33,994 nucleotides of DNA from Bremia lactucae (taxonomy: Eukaryota > Oomycota > Peronosporomycetes > Peronosporales > Peronosporaceae), in the NCBI RefSeq assembly GCF_004359215.1, contig NC_090622.1, positions 744,926 to 778,919 of the forward strand. Direction: 5' to 3'. The position numbers were made by a program, and so were the translations under genes. The notes beneath the pieces were generated by a model. It was not told the DNA's origin. It did no database searches and saw nothing but the letters and a program-made list of their open reading frames with translations. Shown here in pieces: positions 29,766 to 33,994 of this stretch (position 1 is its first letter; every line of letters starts with the position of its first letter).

Positions 29766-30650
29766 ATAAGGATACTATCAAATTTAAGAATCGATTCCCT
29801 AAATCCATACCGGCGTGTAGCCTAAGGATAAAGGCACTCGACACACAGAATCGATTTGATACCAGGTTCAAAATACAGTGGCCTTTGCCTCGTGAACAAG
29901 TATTAGCGATCAACAAATTATTTGCCGATCGCTTAGCAGCGGGCCATGTAAAGAAGTCGACCTGTGTGTAGAGCAACAAGAGGGTGGCGGATTGTGCATG
30001 TGCTCAATAAATTGAGCGCTGCAACGGTACCGACTCAGACGTCGATACCTTACAACGACGTAACCATTGCTGGTATGTCAAGGAATACTATCTTTCTTTG
30101 AATAAATCTGATGGATGAATTCTATCAGATCCTCATGCATAAACAAGATATCCGTTCACAGCAGTAAGCCCTTCAAGCGGACTACTATGGGAGTGGCTAG
30201 TAATGGCACAGGGACTAAGTAATGCCCCTGCGAAATTAAACAGATGTTTTATCAATCTGTGAGATCGATGCGAGATTTCACACCGAGTTATTTTGATGAC
30301 TCCGGTTCTAGCAGAGCCATGAGCGGATAGTCGAACGTTGAGCTTCATAGTACCTACGGTCCGAAGGCATAAGCATAGGTTGTATGCAAATCTTTAGAAG
30401 TGAATATTCACTGCAAGCGAAATACCACTTCTTGGGGGGCTTGTGGGTAAACACGTGTACGCCTTGATCCGAAAAAGATTAGGCAATCGCCAATTAGGCT
30501 GTGCAAGTCGATTTAAAGGGACTTCGAAAGTTCCTCGGCTTGGCAGCGTACCTACACAAGTACTCCTGCAATTATGCCGAAGTTACAGAGCATATTCCTT
30601 CTTTTTTTAATAAGAATGAGAATTAGTCATGAAATGCTGAATTTCAGCGT
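29765..30650 (+). pseudogene. pol: reverse transcriptase of A2, broken
   Basis: DLIPGSKY (about 29856) is followed by GWRIVHVLNKLSAATVPTQT (29985-30045), INLMDEFYQILMHKQDI, MAQGLSNAP-like sequence (30204-30230) and MRDFTPSYFDD (catalytic codons 30289-30300), then SRAMSG with a stop. Further on VDLKGLRKFLGLAAYLHKYS and CNYAEVTEHIPSFF lead to RNase H. The catalytic motif is intact but at least six stops or shifts disrupt the domain. Confidence 0.78.
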
Positions 30651-31250
30651 TCCTTTGAGGGTGTCAAGGAAAGCTTGATGCAATTGCCAATCCTGGCGAT
30701 TGCGGACCAAGACCGACCATTTCATGTGGTCTGTGACGCCAGCGATTTTGCAATCGGCTGTGCGTTAATGCAATATGACACAGACGGCGCAGGGCGCGAC
30801 GTCTGTTATCAATCGCGTCAGCTTCAGCCTGCTGAACGCAACTATCCAGTGCCTGACAAGGAACTCCTTGCCATGAATTCACGCACTGGCTAAGTTTAGG
30901 TCTGTCTGTTATGAGATAGACCGTTCATTGTCATGCGTCTGTACGCACAGCTGTAAACAGTCCACACCTCGCGCAAAGAATGGCGAGATGGTTGTCTTTC
31001 TTCGCGGAGTATAACTTCTTCGTGGAATACAAACCAATTTTACTTAATGTCGTCGCTGATGCTCTTTCGCGCCGGCCTAAATTTGAGCCGGCTGCACAAA
31101 TGAACAGTGAGCATAAGTCCACTGTTGCAACAATAAGTATTACGTCGTTAACATTAATCGACGACGTTAGAAGAGCTTATCAGGACGATATGGCTCTTAA
31201 GGGGTTGATGGATCAACTTAGAAATCGATCATGACAACCCTTAAAAGGAT
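30650..31250 (+). pseudogene. pol: RNase H and connection domain of A2
   Basis: Frame 30675-30893 is open: DQDRPFHVVCDASDFAIGCA, LMQYDTDGAGRDVCYQSRQL and NYPVPDKELLAMNSRTG, a typical gypsy RNase H. The next frame (30980-31234) reads MARWLSFFAEYNFFVEYKPI and ADALSRRPKFEPAAQM, the connection to integrase. One deletion/frameshift region lies between them at 30893-30980. Confidence 0.85.
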
Positions 31251-32262
31251 TGTCGAAATCGTATAAATCATTGACAGAGAGGTACACAACACGCAATCGG
31301 TTACTGTTTTACACAGCCATTGCTGGCGACACATCTCGTGGCGTCTTCCCCTTCCATAATGATTTGCATAACCGCATCAGGTATGAGTACCACGTTGCAC
31401 CAATAAATGGGCATCGTGGACGTGAAAAGACCTATCTCATGATAAGTCGCGACTTCTACTGGCCACGCCAGTATGAGCTCGTCCGCGAGTACATACGTGC
31501 TTGAGAATTTGATCATTTGGTGAAGCCCAGTGCTTCAATCCGTGCTTCGTTCCAACCTTTGCCTGTTCCGGCAGACTTTTGGCAGTCTATATCTATGGAC
31601 AACGTCTTCGGATTTCAGGACGACGAATATAAGAACAATGGTATTCTTGTTTTGTTGATCATTTCAGCAAAAATGGTACATCTTGGTGCAGTACCGGAGT
31701 CGATCACAGCCGAAGGCTGTGACCGTGTCTTAGTTGACACAATATTTCGACTCCATGGGTCACCCCGCGATGCACAGATCGAGATCCTAGATTCACGGCA
31801 GAATTTTGGCAAACTGTGTTCAAATCACTTGGAACACAATTGAAAATGTCAATTTATAATAATACAGATAGTCAGACGGAGCGGGCAAACGTATTTTCGA
31901 AGAGATACTTTGCCGATACGTCCACTCTTTTAAGAGCTGGAGCGAGTTCTTGCCGATGGTAGATTTTGCCATCAACAATTCAGTGCATGCTTCTACAATG
32001 CATACACCGTTTTTCGAGAATGGCTTACGCCGCCCACGTAAGCCCACCTCATTTGAGAGTAACTCTTATTTAAAGGGGCGAAGGACTCGCTCGATCAAAG
32101 AACCTTCTTGCTCTTGCTCATCACCCATTAGCACTAAGGTCAATTCGGAGGATACCAATGTTTATATAATTGACATTGAAGTGGACAAACTCAGTAATGA
32201 CAATCACGCTATACTGACTTTGACAACGACGCTAAAAAGACTCAGCATCGAAAACAATGAAA
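31250..32262 (+). pseudogene. pol: integrase of A2, frameshifted, 3' end cut
   Basis: Frame 31250-31504 contains the zinc-binding region (YEYHVAPINGHRGREKTYLM, SRDFYWPRQYE). The 31517 frame begins VKPSASIRASFQPLPVPADF and holds SISMDNVFGF with the first catalytic Asp. A shift at about 31775 gives TDRDPRFTAEFWQTVFKSLG (second Asp) and DSQTERAN (Glu region). Then MVDFAINNSVHASTMHTPFF and ENGLRRPRKPTSFE (31953-32060) follow. Homology with A1 ends near 32250 (LSIENN), where reversed C3 gag starts. Confidence 0.82.
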
Positions 32263-32934
32263 TTAGTGAGATGTGCTCGAAGAGCTTGTTCGGTAAACAG
32301 GCGTGCTAACGCGAGCAGACTCAAAGTCGAATTCAGCGCGTAGCGCTATGACAACTACCACTTCGAAAGTAGCAGGATGAGATCGGAATAATTCCGTCCG
32401 GGCAACGTACACCCACAAAGATTGTTACGACAATTGCTTCTCTTGATGCATAGATGCAACGAGGGTTCTCAACTCCTGGACAAAGTCCCCTAGGGGTCGT
32501 TTACCTTGTCGAGTCGCTAGGAGCCGTGCTCGCATGCGAATAGCCTGATCAGGCGGTGCAAACATGCTAGTCATCTGTTGTTTTAGCGAATTCCATGAGG
32601 GAAAAGCGTCTTTTATGGACGTACTGCACGGATAGTGCCCACTCCATAGCTCTACCTCCGAGTTTGGAAATGGCCATAGCCATCTTTTGCCGTTCTGTTA
32701 AGAACAGGGCGACATCAATGGACAATTCCATCTGCTTCATCCCAAAGAGAAATTTTCTTCCGCTTTTCCCTCAAATGTCTTCACATTTACAGCTAGAGGG
32801 CGAGCCCTCGGCTCTGAGTCAGGTACAGAGATGTACCGGGTTGGCATAGATGCCGCTAAGTGGTCCTGTACCAGACCGATCAGGGAGGCTTCGTATCGCA
32901 TGAAGGCTTCAAGCCTTGCATGCAGGACCTCTGG
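32262..32934 (-). pseudogene. gag: Gag fragment of C3, truncated at both ends
   Basis: The minus strand reads from the LTR edge through [20 protein letters not shown] (about 32870-32810), [35 protein letters not shown], a frameshift, MTSMFAPPDQAIRMRARLLA, TRQGKRPLGDFVQELRTLVA and, after another shift, LRAEFDFESARVST (about 32340-32295). It aligns closely with C1 gag at 15780-16460. It begins at CCAGAGG directly at the LTR, so leader, PBS and gag start are missing, and it ends at the junction with A2. Confidence 0.8.
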
Positions 32935-33358
32935 TGTATCGAGGCACTACTGACTTGTACTGCTTCAGTACAAGTCCACTTCGCACTGCCTCAGTGCGAG
33001 TGGTACCTCACGTCACTTCACGTACACTAGTACATGCAGAGGAAGACTCTTTTAAACACTTGCTTTAAAGAGGGTTAATTAAAAACTGTATTGATATAAT
33101 TAAGTTCTTCTGTTCTATCTACTTAATACTAACTTAATTATAAACTAATACAAAACACGTAATAAAGTCTTATCTGACTTTCTCTTTGCGCGCGTCCAGC
33201 GCTGACTGGACCGCATAGAAAGTAGATATAATGGTCTATATCTACCAATGGATAAGCTTTTAGAATATTCCATGTAAAGTAAAACTCTCCAAATATTATC
33301 TACCTTTTCGATTATAAATTAATGAGCAACCTTAAAGTGAACGATAAACCCCGTTACA
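32935..33358 (-). repeat. LTR of C3, 424 bp
   Basis: The minus strand starts TGTAACGGGGTTTATCGTTC at 33358 and ends GTAGTGCCTCGATACA at 32935. It matches the plus-strand LTR 33510-33959 in reverse (AAAGGTAGATAATATTTGGA, GAAGTGGACTTGTACTGAA). It is a different LTR from that of C1 (21971-22444), although the gags are related. Confidence 0.82.
32952..33003. repeat. twin hairpins at the LTR end
   Basis: GACTTGTACTG (32952-32962) and CAGTACAAGTC (32966-32976) are perfect 11-bp arms with a 3-nt loop. Immediately next, CCACTTCGCACTG and CAGTGCGAGTGG (32976-33003) form a second stem with one bulged base. The plus LTR keeps the first as GACTTGTACTGAAACAGTAC (33919 onward) and a changed version of the second. 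Confidence 0.8.
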
Positions 33359-33509
33359 TCTGGTCCCTGGGAGATAATGAATTCCACGTGTTCAAGCCCA
33401 AATAAATTGTGAGCTTGTCATAAGCGGCGCATTGCGTTTCTGACACTAGAATCTCTTCCATTTGTGTGAGGGTTTAGGCTTGTAAAGACTCAGGCGTAGA
33501 TTGACTACA
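33359..33509. other. 151-bp spacer between head-to-head LTRs
   Basis: No frame, repeat or motif recognised. It may be flanking host DNA or older element sequence. It ends TTGACTACA directly before the next LTR. Confidence 0.4.
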
Positions 33510-33959
33510 TGTAACGGGGTGTATCGTTACATGAAATTAACACTAAAAGGTTGTTAATTAATATTATCTAAAAGGTAGATAATATTTGGAGGAAATTACT
33601 TTATATAGTAATTTCCTGAATTCTTATCCATAAATAGGTATAGACCATTATGTCTATTTATTCCGCAGACTAATCAGCTGTAGAAGTAATCAAAGAGAGT
33701 TACGAGATAAGATAGATAAGAATTCATTTACATGTTTAGTATTAGTTTATAGTTAAGACAACATTTACAAAGATAGATTAACAAGACACTTAACTATATT
33801 AATACAGTTTTCATTTTACACTCTTAAGCTAACTTGCCTTAAGAGAAGTCTTCCTCTATACGTACAGTGTACGTCACCTAACGAGAGGCACCACTCACAT
33901 CTGAAGCAGTGTGAAGTGGACTTGTACTGAAACAGTACAAGTCGCAGTGCCCCGTTACA
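33510..33959 (+). repeat. 5' LTR of a further plus-strand element, 450 bp
   Basis: TGTAACGGGGTGTATCGTTA to GCAGTGCCCCGTTACA, a complete TG...CA LTR with well-preserved 10-bp terminal inverted repeats (TGTAACGGGG / CCCCGTTACA). A primer-binding site follows, so it is a 5' LTR whose element continues beyond the window. It contains several small stems (for example AGGAAATTACT...AGTAATTTCCT near 33591-33615). Confidence 0.87.
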
Positions 33960-33961
33960 CC

Positions 33962-33979
33962 TGGTAGCACTTTGTAGTC
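33962..33979 (+). promoter_or_regulatory. primer-binding site next to the right-hand LTR
   Basis: TGGTAGCACTTTGTAGTC lies 2 nt (CC) after the LTR end, nearly identical to the A2 site at 27316-27333. Confidence 0.8.
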
Positions 33980-33994
33980 CGTCCAAGGACCACA

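Larger units (their letters stand above)
26813..32262 (+). mobile_element. Ty3/gypsy retrotransposon A2 (family A), 3' truncated
   Basis: 5' LTR 26813-27313, PBS, gag from 27480, protease, linker, RT, RNase H and integrase to about 32262, where it meets reversed C3 gag. The chromodomain, aORF and 3' LTR present in A1 are absent. Its left end interrupts C2 gag; the expected target duplication cannot be tested because the right end is missing. Confidence 0.83.

Noticed and set aside
1..33994. tRNA, rRNA, CRISPR arrays, bacterial operon signals
   Set aside because: None seen; small palindromes lie in LTRs or decayed coding sequence and lack regular spacers.
1..33994. RIP-type mutation as the main cause of decay
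   Set aside because: Stops include C-to-T changes, but indels and deletions dominate and no dinucleotide bias could be counted here; oomycetes are not known for RIP.

Overview
This window is a block of nested, decayed LTR retrotransposons with no recognisable host gene. All elements are Ty3/gypsy-type: Gag with CCHC knuckle, protease, reverse transcriptase (RT), RNase H, HHCC integrase, chromodomain. The protein flavour (motifs such as YFDD, DASDFAIGCALMQ, SDRDPRFT, and a C-terminal chromodomain reading like YxVRWxGYPxSxDSWEP) points to an oomycete, probably Peronosporales (Phytophthora or a downy mildew). That assignment is inference from family resemblance, not from a search. No bacterial features, tRNA, rRNA or CRISPR were seen. 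A 100-N assembly gap lies at 665-764.

I call the element families A, B and C. Left to right: B1 (minus strand; gag 1-659, 5' LTR 765-953, the rest outside the window) abuts B2 (minus; 5' LTR 15168-15664, gag, pol, 3' LTR). The 3' LTR of B2 is split by a complete family A element, A1 (minus, 1079-9009). The target-site duplication of A1 can still be read. B2 in turn abuts and truncates C1 (plus, 15665-22444). C1 lies tail to tail with C2 (minus, about 23283-26812), with about 840 bp of AT-rich DNA and LTR fragments between them. A2 (plus, 26813 to about 32262) enters the gag of C2. It is cut at its 3' end where C3 (minus; truncated gag plus 5' LTR, 32262-33358) begins. A further plus-strand LTR with primer-binding site (33510-33979) runs out of the window.

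In the elements whose 3' region is present (A1, B2, C1, C2) a reverse-strand open frame lies between the end of pol and the 3' LTR, pointing towards pol. These convergent frames are broken but carry protein-like sequence: acidic/serine-rich and CxxC clusters in A, a basic nuclear-type N-terminus in B, and a CPEC motif in C that recurs in two copies. They are the best candidate here for something undescribed.

Every pol copy is broken by stops, frameshifts and deletions, several of which remove catalytic residues, so none of the elements can be autonomous. Only the 219-codon gag segment of B1 is still fully open. Other notable structures are a 46-bp perfect palindrome inside A2, an LTR-LTR junction with only 2 bp between the LTRs, and conserved stem-loops in the LTRs.
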